In this document: positions 11,507 through 23,004 of the stretch, piece after piece
Layout: every line of letters begins with the position of its first letter
Numbering within the stretch: the stretch's first letter is position 1
Notes under the pieces: generated by a model
What the model saw: only the letters and a program-made list of their open reading frames with translations
The model's database searches: none
What the model was told of the DNA's origin: nothing
Made by a program: the position numbers and the translations under genes
From: Puccinellia tenuiflora
Taxonomy: Eukaryota; Streptophyta; Magnoliopsida; Poales; Poaceae
DNA length: 64,000 bases
Direction of reading: 5' to 3'
NCBI GenBank assembly: GCA_012064385.1
Contig: QRDG01000814.1
Span: 496,001-560,000, forward strand

Positions 11507-14500
11507 TCAGCTCGCGGCTGTTCTCCAATTTTCCCCTGCATAAACACCTTCACTTCCAAGTTCTTCCTCTATTCTTAGCAGCTGCAAAGAGGATGTGCAA
11601 AGCTGTCAGAGATCGTTCAAGACAAAGCAAGATGCTATTGAGACATACAGTGCATAAAGGATTCAACAGAAAACCTGGTTGTATTTAGTGAGGCACTCTC
11701 CACGGCTGGGGGCGCCAGCTTTAATCTGCCCAGCTGCTGCACCAACAGCCAGGTCGGCGATGAAAGAATCGTCAGTGTCCCCAGACCTATGTGACACCAT
11801 CACACTCCAATGAGCATCCTTTGCCTGTTTCACGACCTCTATGGCCTCGGTGACAGTGCCCACTTGATTTGCCTACATATATATTTAAAACAGAACGGAC
11901 ATATCATGTATACAAAACAGATGAACCCTCTGGGTAGTGAAACAAATTAAGAGAGCAATGAAGAATCAAGGAGGCAAATACTACATGTGCACAAGTGGCT
12001 ATTGCAACTTTATGGTGCTTGAAATTAGTTCTACTACAAAAATACTAGTGTTCCAGTGAATTCAAGTAACAAATGGATGATTATCCGTGTGAGTATTGCA
12101 TATTGATTACCATGGTAATGTCTGTAAATGCCCTTAAACCTCAACTCATGTCATGCAAAATAATAAGCATTTAAACTGAAGGAGTGACATTAGGATAAAG
12201 AATCACGCTGGGTATCTAGGCACAAGTGACTGTAACTAGTCCATATGAAGTGTGCCTGGTTCCAACTTCAAAAATGCCTAATTCCAGAGTCTTTTCGGCC
12301 ATGTGGTATTATTAGTCTCTGACTGTTCAAATAACTTGCACAACGCAACACTAATCAGTGAATGGTTTATGATTTACCTTGAGAGTAAGAGCATCACAAG
12401 TATATTCATTCACTGCCCGCTTAATGCGCTCAGGATCTGACATCAATAAATCATCTCCTACAACCTGCACATGTATTATGGCATGAGCTCCTGAATCCTG
12501 AAAAAAACACAAAAGAAGTACAAAAGAACACTATGCACCTGACATAGCTCTAGAGTGGTAAACTTTTTTGAGTGTTCCCAGTCATCTTTGTCAAAGGGCT
12601 GTTCAATGGAGACAAGTGGGTATTCTGTGTGGTAGAAAAAAAAAAGAGGAAATATAAGGTTCATGAAATCAACAAATGTATCCATCATTAGATGTCAATC
12701 CACAAACAAGTAATCTTTACTATTAAATACCTGAACAAAGCTGACTATACATCTCAATCATATCGTCTGCAGTTTTGAAATTCTGCCCTGATTTCTTCGG
12801 AGACTTGAACTCCAGGTCATATTTCTTTCCTGCGAAGAGAGGCATGAGAAAGCAGGGAAGTTAAGGGTAACTAACAATAGCCTATACTATACATTTCAGT
12901 GCTATTCAAGCTCACTGTTTCCATGTATCACGATTGTACAGTTCTAGATGCAAGTACAATAAGTAAGAATATCGATGCAATAGATTGGTCTGTTGGTGCT
13001 TGACTGGCAAAGAGGCAATGCTGATCAAAACTGGTATGATTTAGCTTTGTTGGCATGATAAGTTATAGGTGGCGGTGACAGATGTAAAACAAGAAATCAT
13101 GAAACAAAAAAGAAGTTGGAAAACACGGTAAGCACGAACAACGAGTTTCTTTTAACACAACAACGATGTGGCATTATCTGTGTGATGCATGGTACTGCTC
13201 ACATTTCTGTTGGGTGTAGCCATGTAGGTGCATAAGACGTTATTCTTAGGAGCATTTAAACCATTGTGTAAACAATTAAGGATACATGGAAGATAGAGAT
13301 TTCACTCTTTTATCCTTACCTACACAAAAATCAGTAGCAGCAACATCAATTGCTAATTTGATCCTTCCATTATATCCAGCTCTATCTATAGCCGCAATGA
13401 CAAGATCCAGGCCTTCAGTTATACTGAACATTGATCCGACATAGATTATGTTGAAATCCATATGGAGGTGCCATAAGGGGAGAATAAGAACGAAACCACA
13501 TGAGGAAAAAGTAAAATCATTCCTTACTTGCCTGGAAATATTTGGAGCAAATCCACCATCATCACCAATGTTGCAACTGTCTGCGCCATACTTCTCCCAT
13601 ATAATATCCTAACAAATCGTTGGTAAGAATCATCGATGAAAATCAGCAAACTTATGTGTGCAACCCATGTTTTAAGTTTTCTAGTGCTTTGCCTTGGGAA
13701 TAATCTACCGTCATAAATAAGTTCCAAGTAAGTTAAGACGGAAAAGAGCATTAGAAAGCTGACATAGGATGTTAGGTTTCATAAGAACACAATGTTTCCT
13801 ACAGTGTTTGATGGGTAGGTAGCAGGTTTGTCCAAATATGGGACTGGAAAACATGCATATACCCAAGAAAATATGCATGGTATCATTATCTAAAGATGTC
13901 TCTGAAGAGATTCTTAGAAATGGAGAGCACCTTCAGATGATGATATGTCTCTGAACCCATCTGCATTGCTTCTTCAAAGTTTTTTGCACCAACTGGAAGG
14001 ATCATAATTTCCTACAGATAAGAAACTTTAGGTACGATGCAAAAAACACATTACAGTATATTGAGATGTCGATCTACATCACTACATGGACCATCTTAAT
14101 GCACGCTCATTAAAAAACGAGTCAATAGGAAGAAAAAAGGGAGTAAAAGTCTCTAACTTTGCAAAGTTTGGGGGTTTGTAGAAGAGCCTAAGAGAGTTTG
14201 TTAGCAGTTTGCAAAGCAATGTTTGCTACAAAAGGTAATTCTACATGTAAAGTGGAAATACTTGAATGGGAAGACTATTTCCAGCATGAGTTCCGCCATT
14301 AATGACTGTAATTGCAGGGACGGGAAGCGTTGTAGCACTTTTACCAACAAGATCTGCTATATGCTTGTACAGCGGAACCTGCAAAGAAATAGGCAAACAA
14401 CAATAAGAATTTGCGTTATCGTGACAGGCTCAAATTTTACCTCAAGCACAGATAAGGAAAATAAGTGATACCTCTTTCTCAGCAGCACCAGCTTTACAAG

Positions 14501-15308
14501 CTGCAATTGATACAGCCAGCATAGCATTCGCTCCAATTTCAGACTGCATAACATATTTTTCATAGTTAATTAGCTATTGTTTCAGCAGGGCGCATTACAT
14601 GCTAAACTAGTATTCATGAAAAACATCGAAAATGGCACATCATTATTTCCAGCAGGGAAGCCTACAATGGAGCAAGCCAGTGTCAAATATTGGCACCGTG
14701 TGGCAGAGTATATATTATACAATTGTTTGTGGTAAGGGGAAACACTGGACAGTATTAGCACACTCCTCGTATAATCATTCATTATATACCTAAGCAAATA
14801 GAGCTTCGCAATGTAGGAGCCGATTAACACCAGAGAATGAGAAGAGGAATGGATAAGGGTTTTGGCGATGTACCTTGTGGTGTGCCTTGTCCAAGTCCAT
14901 GATGGCCTGGTCGATCTGCGCCTGCTGCTGCGGATCCATCCCCACGAGCGCCTCCGACACCTTGCTGTTGATCACCCGCACCGTGTCGGCGACCGCTTTG
15001 CCGAGGAGCCTCCGCTTCTCGGCGTCCCTCGTGGTGTCGACCGCGGCGCCCTCGGTGGCGCCCGGCCCGGCCGCGGATGCGCGGTGCACGGCCTTGTTGG
15101 TGTGCAGGTCGACCTCCACAGCGGGGGCGCCGCGGCTGTCCAGGATCTGCCTCGCACGCACCTGCGTGATCACGGCCGGCGCCGCCCGCCGCATGTGGGT
15201 CGAGATGAAGAGCACGGGGTCGGCGGCCTTGCCGCGGACCGCCGCGTTCACGGCCTCCTCGATCTTGCGCGGGAGCAGGTGCTTCTCTAGGTACTCCTGC
15301 ACCGACAT
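11507..15308 (-). CDS. ENO3: Cytosolic enolase 3-type protein (eleven exons, 476 aa)
   Basis: Exons in transcription order: 15308-14874, 14543-14472, 14378-14262, 14011-13931, 13608-13532, 13423-13320, 12829-12731, 12624-12539, 12464-12378, 11872-11675, 11581-11507. All phases close. Enolase interconverts 2-phosphoglycerate and phosphoenolpyruvate. The start MSVQEYLEKH matches plant ENO3; an in-frame ATG at 15428 would add 40 residues. Conserved active-site positions are H200 (GGTHAG), E209 (QEIMI), D287, E336 (SIEQPF), the DD of VGDDL (361-362), K386, H414 (SHRSG) and K437. The mobile loop that normally reads SGASTG is rewritten as AGPGATEG. The metal-binding GDEGG motif is GDDGG (residue 252). 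The C-terminus is the normal RIEEELG block. The frame is undamaged, so this is a diverged paralogue and not a pseudogene. Intron 5 uses a GC donor. Confidence 0.92.
13424..13531 (-). other. GC-AG intron of the enolase gene
   Basis: The donor on the minus strand reads CCAG|GCAAGTAAGG and the acceptor TTCAG|TATAACTG. Splicing here restores the conserved junction APNIS-S-ITEGLDL. Using the nearby GT four bases downstream gives an in-frame stop. The donor matches the strong AG|GCAAGT consensus of natural GC-AG introns. Confidence 0.85.
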
Positions 15309-15429
15309 GGCTGCGGCGGAGTCTGCTCCAGTCAGCACGCTTTTCTTCTCGGCGTCCCCCCAGCCGCGATTCTGCTCGGCCTTGCTAGGAATTGTGACGA
15401 GTTGCCGGAACTGCTGAGGCGTGGACATT

Positions 15430-16160
15430 GGCCTGGCCGCCTGGGCAAGTGGGCAGGCAGAGGAAGACCAAAATGCTGTGGGTTGAAGGATGAGAGACTA
15501 GACATGTCCGATCTGGGCCAATTTCAAGCTGGGCCGAATCAGTTCTTTTTTCTTTTCCTTTTTTTACGGGGAGTGACATAAGTTTTTTTATTACTCTTTT
15601 GCTAACGAATGAGGATTAACTTAGAGCTTATCCAACTGTATGGCCGTCATATTTGCATTGTGATTTTGTTCATAGGCTGTATCTGAGATCCTTTTCAGTT
15701 ATACATGGGTTGCATACATGTTGCATTTGAGATTTTTCTGCAGGTGGGTGGCACTTGAGTTGCAACCGGAATTTTCTTAGTTCCACATGAATTATGCATA
15801 GAGTAGAATTGGAACTTTTCCAAATGCACCTGGATTGCATATGAACTTCAACTGGAAAATTTTCAGTTACACATAGATTGTAACTGAAGATTTGTAAACA
15901 ATTATAATTGGGTTACACATGAGTGACAAGTGAAATTTGGTGACATTATATGATTGGGAGTTAACTTAATTCTCAATCAGTGAGGACTAGTCACTCAATT
16001 TTTTAACTAAGTGCGTTCTTAGTTGTTAGGATTATTGTCAAAGGCCTAGTAGATAAAGCGCATGATGCTCCCATGTTGACATACACACAGCATCTCATGT
16101 GAAATGACTTTTTTTGTATTTTTTAATGTTTTTCTAAGTCTTATGAAGCACACCACAAAG
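15430..16160. repeat. Enolase upstream region with degenerate GTTGCA-type repeat
   Basis: About 100 bp of probable enolase promoter and leader is followed by degenerate repeats (about 15620-16000) such as GAGTTGCAACCGGAATTTTC. The sequence ends in TTAACTTAATTCTCAATCAG, the same terminal motif as the element at 5734-7689. It looks like a truncated copy of that family immediately upstream of the enolase gene. Confidence 0.55.
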
Positions 16161-16178
16161 TATAAATACTTCTCTCCT

Positions 16179-16268
16179 GAAGTATGCTGCACAAACTACA
16201 TGGTGTACACGAAATATATTGCATGAAGTATGCTGCACAAACTACATGGTGTATACGAAATATATTGC
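16179..16268. repeat. 45-bp tandem duplication
   Basis: Two adjacent copies of a 45-bp unit beginning TGAAGTATGCTGCACAAAC, differing by one base, just left of the hAT insertion. Confidence 0.85.
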
Positions 16269-16297
16269 ATGGAGTACACGGCATGAAGTACGCAAAG

Positions 16298-17181
16298 CAG
16301 GGACACAGACAGGGGGCTAGTATGGTCAGACCCCCCCCCCCCCCCCCCCCAACGTATTGTGTACGCATTACAACATGTAGTAACAGTATATACAGTAGTA
16401 AACAAGCTGCTGGCCGTGGACAATTACGTACTCAGCGCACGGAAGCCCAACTGCCTAGCAGCAATCCAAGTAGTATCAGCGTATGGAAGCCCAACAAGCA
16501 TAGCCCATCTACCTGACTCCCCAGGCCATAGATCGTGCCCTTCTCACCCGTGACCGGTCTGCTCTCTCCTCCCACTATCGATCACGCTACTGCTCCTGCT
16601 GGCAAGGGGCAAGCTGCCGACTATGAAGGCTCGTACAGCAGCAGCTGAGTGGTGGCGAATACGGCCATTGTCGTTTGCTCTACATCCGCACCACAATCCT
16701 CTCATCTCACCACCGATTATTTGTCTACAATCCATGTGCGTATGTTAATCCTATATAGATCCCCTTTTGTTCTAATTTTTCTAATCTCCTTAGTCATAAA
16801 CAAAGAAAAATAATGTAATAGATCGGTTTTATCACGCCAATTGTGTAATTTTCGAGTCCGCCCTTATACTGAAATTTCAGATCTAATCTTGAACACTACT
16901 AGCTATATCTGAAATCATAAAATGGTTGTTTAATTTTCTAACATAACTTGTTAATGGTTGAGAAAATTATATTTATCTAATTCCTTTTCCAATGATATGT
17001 TGATATCTTTGTAAGATGACTATGCATTTTCTCTAATAGAAATCGACGAGGCGATGCTCGTTTGCAAACTATATACCTTTTTTTTTTGGATTTGATATGT
17101 TCATATACAGTACTTCACATGCGACCATCACATTCTCGCCCCCCCCCCCCCCCCTATGTCGAAATCCTGGCTCCGCCCCTG
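16298..17181. mobile_element. Non-autonomous hAT element with 8-bp target-site duplication
   Basis: ACGCAAAG flanks both ends (16290-16297 and 17182-17189). The right end, reverse-complemented, reads CAGGGGCGGAGCCAGGATTT and the left end CAGGGACACAGACAGGGGG, a more eroded version of the same terminus. Long C runs sit inside each end (about 16330-16350 and 17141-17153). No transposase is encoded. The terminus family matches the element at 588-2112. Confidence 0.82.
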
Positions 17182-17189
17182 ACGCAAAG

Positions 17190-17693
17190 TACACAAAATA
17201 AACTTTAGAAAGTACATTCTCTTACGGAAAGCTCAGAGTACAACACGTGAATTACACAGAGTATACTCCATAGTGCAAGTTAAGTGTACTCCGCTAGTAC
17301 ATTTCCCGCGTCGGAGGAGAAATCCCGGTAAAATGCTCTCATGAAGACACATGTCCCACGCATCATCTATCGCACAACAGAAACAAACACAATAGAACTT
17401 TGCGAAGATAGATCTTTTTTTTCTTTTTGATATTTCGGATCTTTAGTTGAAGTAGATTTCAGAATTGTTACTGACAAAAAATTATAAAGGTTGAAATTAT
17501 ACCATTTATCTGGCTAGTAAATCATTTTTACACAACAGAAATTTACTTACTATTGCTTTAGATTAGAAACTATATTTTAAAACTCAAAACAATGGCCCAC
17601 CGGTTGGTTAGCGACACAATAAGAGAAAAATCGTATATTTCTTTAGAAAAAAGTGTTTTCCGGATATACTCCAGAACATAAGGAAAAAGACAA
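17190..17693. other. AT-rich intergenic sequence
   Basis: No gene, RNA or clear repeat recognised. Confidence 0.6.
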
Positions 17694-18027
17694 GGGCATG
17701 TACAATGGTTGATATGACGGTGTTATCTTAAGTGTTACACGTCGGTAGAGAATACATCAACACATATTATACAATGTATTATATGTTTCCGTTATCTCCA
17801 ACATTTGTTGTTTACACTTTCCTTAGATTATGGGATGATCAAAAATAAAATAGAAAATGTGTGAATAAGACGAGACATCTTGTACAATGGGGGTGGGGAT
17901 GTCTTATATTTCTTACTAAGCGATCATCTTTAGCTAAGTGAAGTCAACCCTCTTTTTTCATTTCTCTCTCCTCCACCTCAGGAATCATCCTACGAGGTGA
18001 TGCTAAGATATAAGCATATACATGCCC
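17694..18027. mobile_element. Probable Tourist-like MITE
   Basis: Starts GGGCATGTACAATGG and ends CATATACATGCCC, an inverted terminal pair. The flanking trinucleotides are CAA and TAA, consistent with a mutated TAA duplication. Non-coding, 334 bp. Confidence 0.6.
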
Positions 18028-18151
18028 TAATAGAGGTAGCTACCTCACATGATCTAACTAAAATGTGCGTCTCTGACTATTCAAATCTTGAGATGATATT
18101 CTCACCTTTACAAACTTCTTGACATGAATCCACATACCGGATGCTCACTAG

Positions 18152-18445
18152 TAGACCTGGGCATTTTTTGGGCCGGGCCGGGCCTAGAAAAAGCCCGACA
18201 CAACAAATCAAGGCCCGAGCCTAGCCCGGCCCGACTATCGGGCCACAGAAATCCTGCCCGAGCCTGAAAAAGCCCGGTTAGGCCCGACCGACCCGGCCTG
18301 ACCCCAGCTAAAATCTTGTTTCGGCCAGGCCCGAGCCCGGCCCGGCCAACGGGCTCAAATATCAGGCCCGAGCCCGGCCCGATGGCACAGCTGGGCCGGG
18401 GCCTGGACGGGCTTTTTCGGTTCGGGCTGCACATGGCCAGGACTA
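18152..18445. mobile_element. Short GC-rich hAT-like MITE
   Basis: The ends are TAGACCTGGGCAT and, reverse-complemented, TAGTCCTGGCCAT. Flanking octamers CTCACTAG (18144-18151) and CTCACAAG (18446-18453) agree at seven of eight bases, as expected for an aged hAT duplication. The interior is dense in GGCCCGAGCCCGGCC repeats. Confidence 0.65.
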
Positions 18446-18453
18446 CTCACAAG

Positions 18454-19018
18454 GCAACACATGCGTCTAGGGTAACAAGACAAAGGTCACTCGGGATGGG
18501 AATCTTTTTTTTATGGATTAGATATAGTGTTTCTCTTTCAACTCCCTCAAAAAATCGCAAGATTGGATTGACGGATTAAGAGAAATAACAATGGCATGAG
18601 AGCTTAGATATGATCAAAGGTACATGTACTCCTTTGAAAAGAAGGGGGTAAATATATATATATAACCTGAAAAGGAAAAGTATGGTTGATTTTAGAACTC
18701 TGATACACCGTCCAAGCTCGATGTACACCATATGGTCTGCGTCACACCGGTCGCGCTCGATATACATCGTCGGTCCGGTTTACACTTTGTATTTGGCTGT
18801 TCGAGTGACATCGGGACTCCACCAGACTATATACCGTTCGAGGGCAATAGGGGTGGCGTTGGTCCAAAAGAAGGTCCGGAAAATAGGTATACCGGGCTTA
18901 GGAGATGTTTTTTGACAGGAAAAAATTATATTTGGATTTCTTTTGGTGGGAATTTCCTGGGGAATTTGGGCAATCCAAAAATCAAGTGACAACCCAAATT
19001 GAAACGAGCTTCTCCCTC
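18454..19018. other. Intergenic, no gene recognised
   Basis: Contains a short TA run near 18652-18663. Otherwise no coding or repeat signal that I recognise. Confidence 0.5.
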
Positions 19019-19384
19019 TTAGGGCTCATTTGGTAGCAAGGGAAAATCCCGGGATCCCGGCCTTTTCCCCGGGCGAATCTGGCCCGGGTTGCCCTACGCG
19101 TCCATTTGGCGCTCCCCGAGGGGAGGGAAATTGGGCCCTTCCACGGCCTTTCCCCGGGTGAGGGTTCCCCTAGTCGGGACATCGGGGGCGAAATCCCTAG
19201 CTGGCTCGCTCTCGCTCGCGGCGGCGGCGCTCGTTGGAGGTGACAGGGCGACGCCTTCCTCCGCGACCAGGAGCGGAGGCAGAGACCAGGAGTGGAGGTG
19301 CCGGTGCGTATCCCCTCTTTCTTATCTTCTGTTTCTTTGATCTGGCCGTGCCGGGACGGAGGTTCTTGTGGTGCTGGGGCGGCG

Positions 19385-19680
19385 GCGCTCCCGCAGTTCG
19401 GCGACGCCACGAGCGACACACAAGTCTGTATGGATTCCAGAGGCTCGCGCAGCGGTGGCAGAGGGATCTTTTTGGGTGGGTCGTCGTCGGAGAGGCGGAG
19501 AAGGAAGCACTCGGCGGTTGATGGGTCGCTGTTGTGGATGCAGCCTAGGCACGTCTTGCCTTGCATCTCCGGAACAACCACGTGCGAGCTCCCGTCCGAC
19601 GAGTCGACGAACGTCTGCCGCCCCCCGCGCGTCCCCTGGACCAGCCATGGCCTCGTGCCGAAGCCATGGCTACCTGGTAC
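19385..19680 (-). pseudogene. DUF295/F-box-associated gene fragment captured in a Harbinger element
   Basis: The minus-strand frame reads PWLVQGTRGGRQTFVDSS, then PEMQGKTCLGCIHNSD, then ECFLLRLSDDD and KIPLPPLREPLESI. These are consecutive blocks of the grass DUF295 family (kelch-like F-box-associated proteins). A block normally present between the GKTCLGCIH and ECFLL motifs is missing, so there is an internal deletion. No F-box exon or start codon is present. Identification rests on recalled family motifs. Confidence 0.6.
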
Positions 19681-21834
19681 AATCTTACTAAAGTAAATTT
19701 GTCATTTCCTGCTTGCGGTATCATAGGAAGTTCTGCAGTCACAAACGACAAAACAACCATGCTGGATTTTGCTTTGATGTTCCCTACAAAGATGTCTGGT
19801 CGTTTTAAAATTCCTTTGTGTACATAGTAGCAGCATTTTCACCTTTGCTGCTAGTTCCTCAGGGTTCAGTCGGAGTATGTCAACTTGCTTAAACAATCTG
19901 TGTTAAGGTCTGAACAAAAGCTGATAGGAGAAAAAGGCTGGATGTGTGACCACCTATGGTGTTGTGCGCTCTTAACACATATTGTACTCTGTGATTGTGT
20001 ATTATGTACTCACGTACCAGTAACCTAAAAGAGCTACATACTGAAAAGTCTCGAGTTTCAGCGGTAATGTTGAACTGATTACTATTTACTGGATCACTTT
20101 GTGAATATCAAACAAATGATAATAAATTTTCGACTGCTGAAAAGTTTGCTGCAAGGATTGTGAACTATGGTATAAACTATATAATGCTTAGTTGCTTACC
20201 CTGTATTCAACTGACGCAACCATAGATTCAGACATTTACAAAATGCCTGCATGCAAAACTGAGCTAAGTTAGATGGTGTGGTGTGTTCCTTCAAGTGTGT
20301 ATCAGTTATTCGGCTGCGAGTCTTTGAAACTGAGTGTGAAACTACAAGTTCATGGATTTTCCTTGATTTCATTTTAATTATTTTTGCTTCCAAATGTGTA
20401 ACAGATAATGTTGTGGGAGTAACAGATAGCTTCAGAAAAAAACTTGATTGGCCTGGTGCAAAGAATTTAAATCGATGGCTATCCTTCCTTCCATGCCGCA
20501 TTTTTCATTAATCATTAGCTGATACTCTTATTCTGTAATCAGTCTTATTTCTATAATCAGTCTTACTTTGCTGCCATGAGAAATCATTCTTATTTTTGTA
20601 ATTGCTTGTCAGCTCGTGTGTACTGAAATGGAGACAATTGTTGTTTTGTCAAAAAAATTGCATTTGATCACAACTAGCTAGAAATGAGTTCTGATAGTTG
20701 ATAGTTTCTTGGATAATGTTCATTTTGAATGCTCCAGTTCACATTTGTTCATATTCTACTTGTTTTGCATTGTTGGTCTGAAAACTTAGATCTCAAGTTC
20801 TGTGATGAGTGCGTCATTTCCAGTTTCAGTTATTACAAAGAACTGCACTTCCATACTTGCTTGAGCTACACTTATATACTGCCATCATCAGGATACAGTT
20901 ATACTCTTTGCAATTTCATACATGCACCTGAATCTACTCCATGCTTTTTCATGTTGGATGAGCCCAAGAAGCTTATTTCTTGATGCTCTTATTTTTCTTT
21001 ATGTGTAAAAATATCTAGGATGAATTACAAGGTACTAAATACATACTTATCTCCTGCAGTACTATATGTTTCTGGTTGCTTACTTAACATATGTTACTAT
21101 AATTAGTTCCTGGTTGTACCTTGAGTCATCTTCTATACTTGGTTGAACTCACTTCTATACTTTTGTACTGAATTTCTGACCTCAGTTCTATAATGTTGAT
21201 GCATATATTACTCTTTCTTTGCATATGCCTGCAGGTCTTCGCATTGAGCTCAGTTCTGTATGTTCACAACCCTCTATTCTGCAATACTAGCTTGAAATCT
21301 GGAGTGGGAAAGCACAATGGATCTTTATGTTTCTGTCGAGATTTCGAGCCGTGGCTTATTATTCATAATTTATAAATTATGTATTTCTGGATGAGAGTAA
21401 TGTACGGAAGTTTGTGAAAATAGTCTTGCCTGAACATATGAATTTGCTGTATGCTCGATTGAATCTTAATTGTCTGGTGTCTGAAATATGCTCCAGGATG
21501 TGAATCGGTTGGATGCTCTCGATTACTTTGTATTCATTATATGTGTGTCTTGTTTTCTATTTTTCTTGTTATTTTGTGTAAGGGTGTGATCTACTTCGGT
21601 TTTTCAAATTTCTGTAGCTTAATAGCGATTTTATATTTTTACCACGAATTATATGTGGTTTTACGGAATCATTTTATAATTTATATGCAGTATTTGTTGA
21701 ATTTATCAGACGCTTTGCTACCAAATAGTAAATATATGTGTTTTCTTCCCGTGACAACGGACAACAGTGGCAGATTTTCTTTCCTTGCAGCCAAATGCAC
21801 ACAGGGAGTAGGGGAAGTCTCCCGCGGGGGAAAC

Positions 21835-22337
21835 GAATTTTTTTTTTAATAATACACGAAATTACTTAATTCCGGAAATAGTGCGCATATTTTATTTTTT
21901 TCAAAAATAGGATCCAGTCGGCGTTGGCGAGGACGACAAGTACCTGTCGGTGTTGCTGAAGACGACTACGGCGATATCACGTCCAGTGCATGCATGGCGA
22001 CGGCGTCGACCGGCGCGCGCGCCAGTCGTCTTCGGCCAAGACGACTAGGTGGGACCAGTCGGTATCGCCGTGACCGAGTACGACCTAATCGTCCTCGCCG
22101 TGACCGAGTACCACCTAATCGTCTTCGCCAACACCGAGTACGACGTTGCTCGTACTGCATGCATGCATGGCGGGCCCTGTCGGTGTCGCCAACGACGACA
22201 AGGGCTTATCGTCATCGCCAAAGACGATTAGGGCCTGTCGGCGTCGCCAACGCCGACTGGATCCTATTTTGAAAAAAATAAATTTTGCGTAATATTTCTG
22301 GAATTAAATAATTCGTGTATTATTTAAAAAAAAATTC
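21835..22337. mobile_element. Fold-back (Mutator-like) MITE with 10-bp target-site duplication
   Basis: Inverted arms of about 95 bp run from GAATTTTTTTTTTAATAATA to AAAAATTC. The inner ends are AATAGGATCCAGTCGGCGTT and its complement. CGGGGGAAAC is duplicated exactly at 21825-21834 and 22338-22347. The GC-rich centre contains about 2.5 copies of a repeat with GTGACCGAGTAC and ACCTAATCGTC. Length and duplication size fit a Mutator-type MITE. Confidence 0.85.
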
Positions 22338-22427
22338 CGGGGGAAACAGGGATCCGGAGTGCACGTGAGATTCCACACAGGGGATTTTTTACCCTGGTTT
22401 TTTCAGCCCTCACGACCAAACGAGCCC

Positions 22428-22705
22428 TTAATAGTACAGCTTCCCTGCGACTTAAAAAGATAATAAAAACTATAAGATAAATAAATCTCAATGTAGGGAT
22501 CTCCTTTCCCTTTTAATTCGTTGCTTTGTCCATTCTTTGGGGTAATCCATCTAGATACATGTAAATAGGTCCACGCTCATCAACAATGAAACCGGCCACG
22601 CTCGCATTTGCCTTTTTTTTTTTTGAGCAAGCATTAGCATACTGCCTACTCTCTGTTTTTTCTTTTCTTTGAGCAGGAATTAGCCTACTCTAGAACTGGA
22701 AGCAT
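22428..22705. other. Short AT-rich spacer before the HSP duplicon
   Basis: No gene or repeat boundary seen. Confidence 0.5.
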
Positions 22706-22807
22706 CTCGTGTTATCACGGCTCTTCTTTATGATACTGGACCAAACTAGTGTCGGCCCAACGCAGGAATGAAATCCAGGGCCCTCTAGTGCTTTCTCGGA
22801 GATGAGA

Positions 22808-22857
22808 GAATTATCCAGAGACACACTCCCGAAACTACTCTTCTCACCTTCTATAAA
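22808..22857 (+). promoter_or_regulatory. Degenerate heat-shock element and TATA box, HSP copy 1
   Basis: GAA-tt-ATC-ca-GAG at 22808-22820 occupies the position of the heat-shock element of copy 2 but keeps only one perfect GAA unit. TATAAA follows at 22852-22857, about 150 bp before the start codon. Confidence 0.5.
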
Positions 22858-23004
22858 TTCTCCCTCTCCGTCGAGATTACCCAACAAAGTCCGACGAAGC
22901 ACAAAAAGCTCTCCTGAATAGCTCACGGTCCCGCTTCCGACGCCAACCAAATCGTCAATTCCTTCGACCAGCAGCTCGAGTCCCCCCCACCAATCCGATC
23001 GACA

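Larger units (their letters stand above)
19022..22427. mobile_element. Large non-autonomous PIF/Harbinger element
   Basis: The left end GGGCTCATTTGGT and right end ACCAAACGAGCCC are inverted repeats of the GGGCCTGTTTGG class. TTA flanks both sides (19019-19021, 22428-22430), the Harbinger duplication. The 3.4-kb interior has no transposase. It carries a minus-strand DUF295-like gene fragment (19385-19680), about 2 kb of unassigned AT-rich sequence, and a later fold-back insertion at 21835-22337. Confidence 0.8.

Noticed and set aside
11507..15428. Enolase read as a pseudogene because of scattered short ORFs
   Set aside because: All eleven exons have splice sites and consistent phases and rebuild the full protein.
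15309..15428. Upstream ATG of the enolase (40-residue N-terminal extension)
   Set aside because: The extension does not look like a typical transit peptide, and the downstream ATG matches the conserved MSVQEYL start. Kept only as an alternative.
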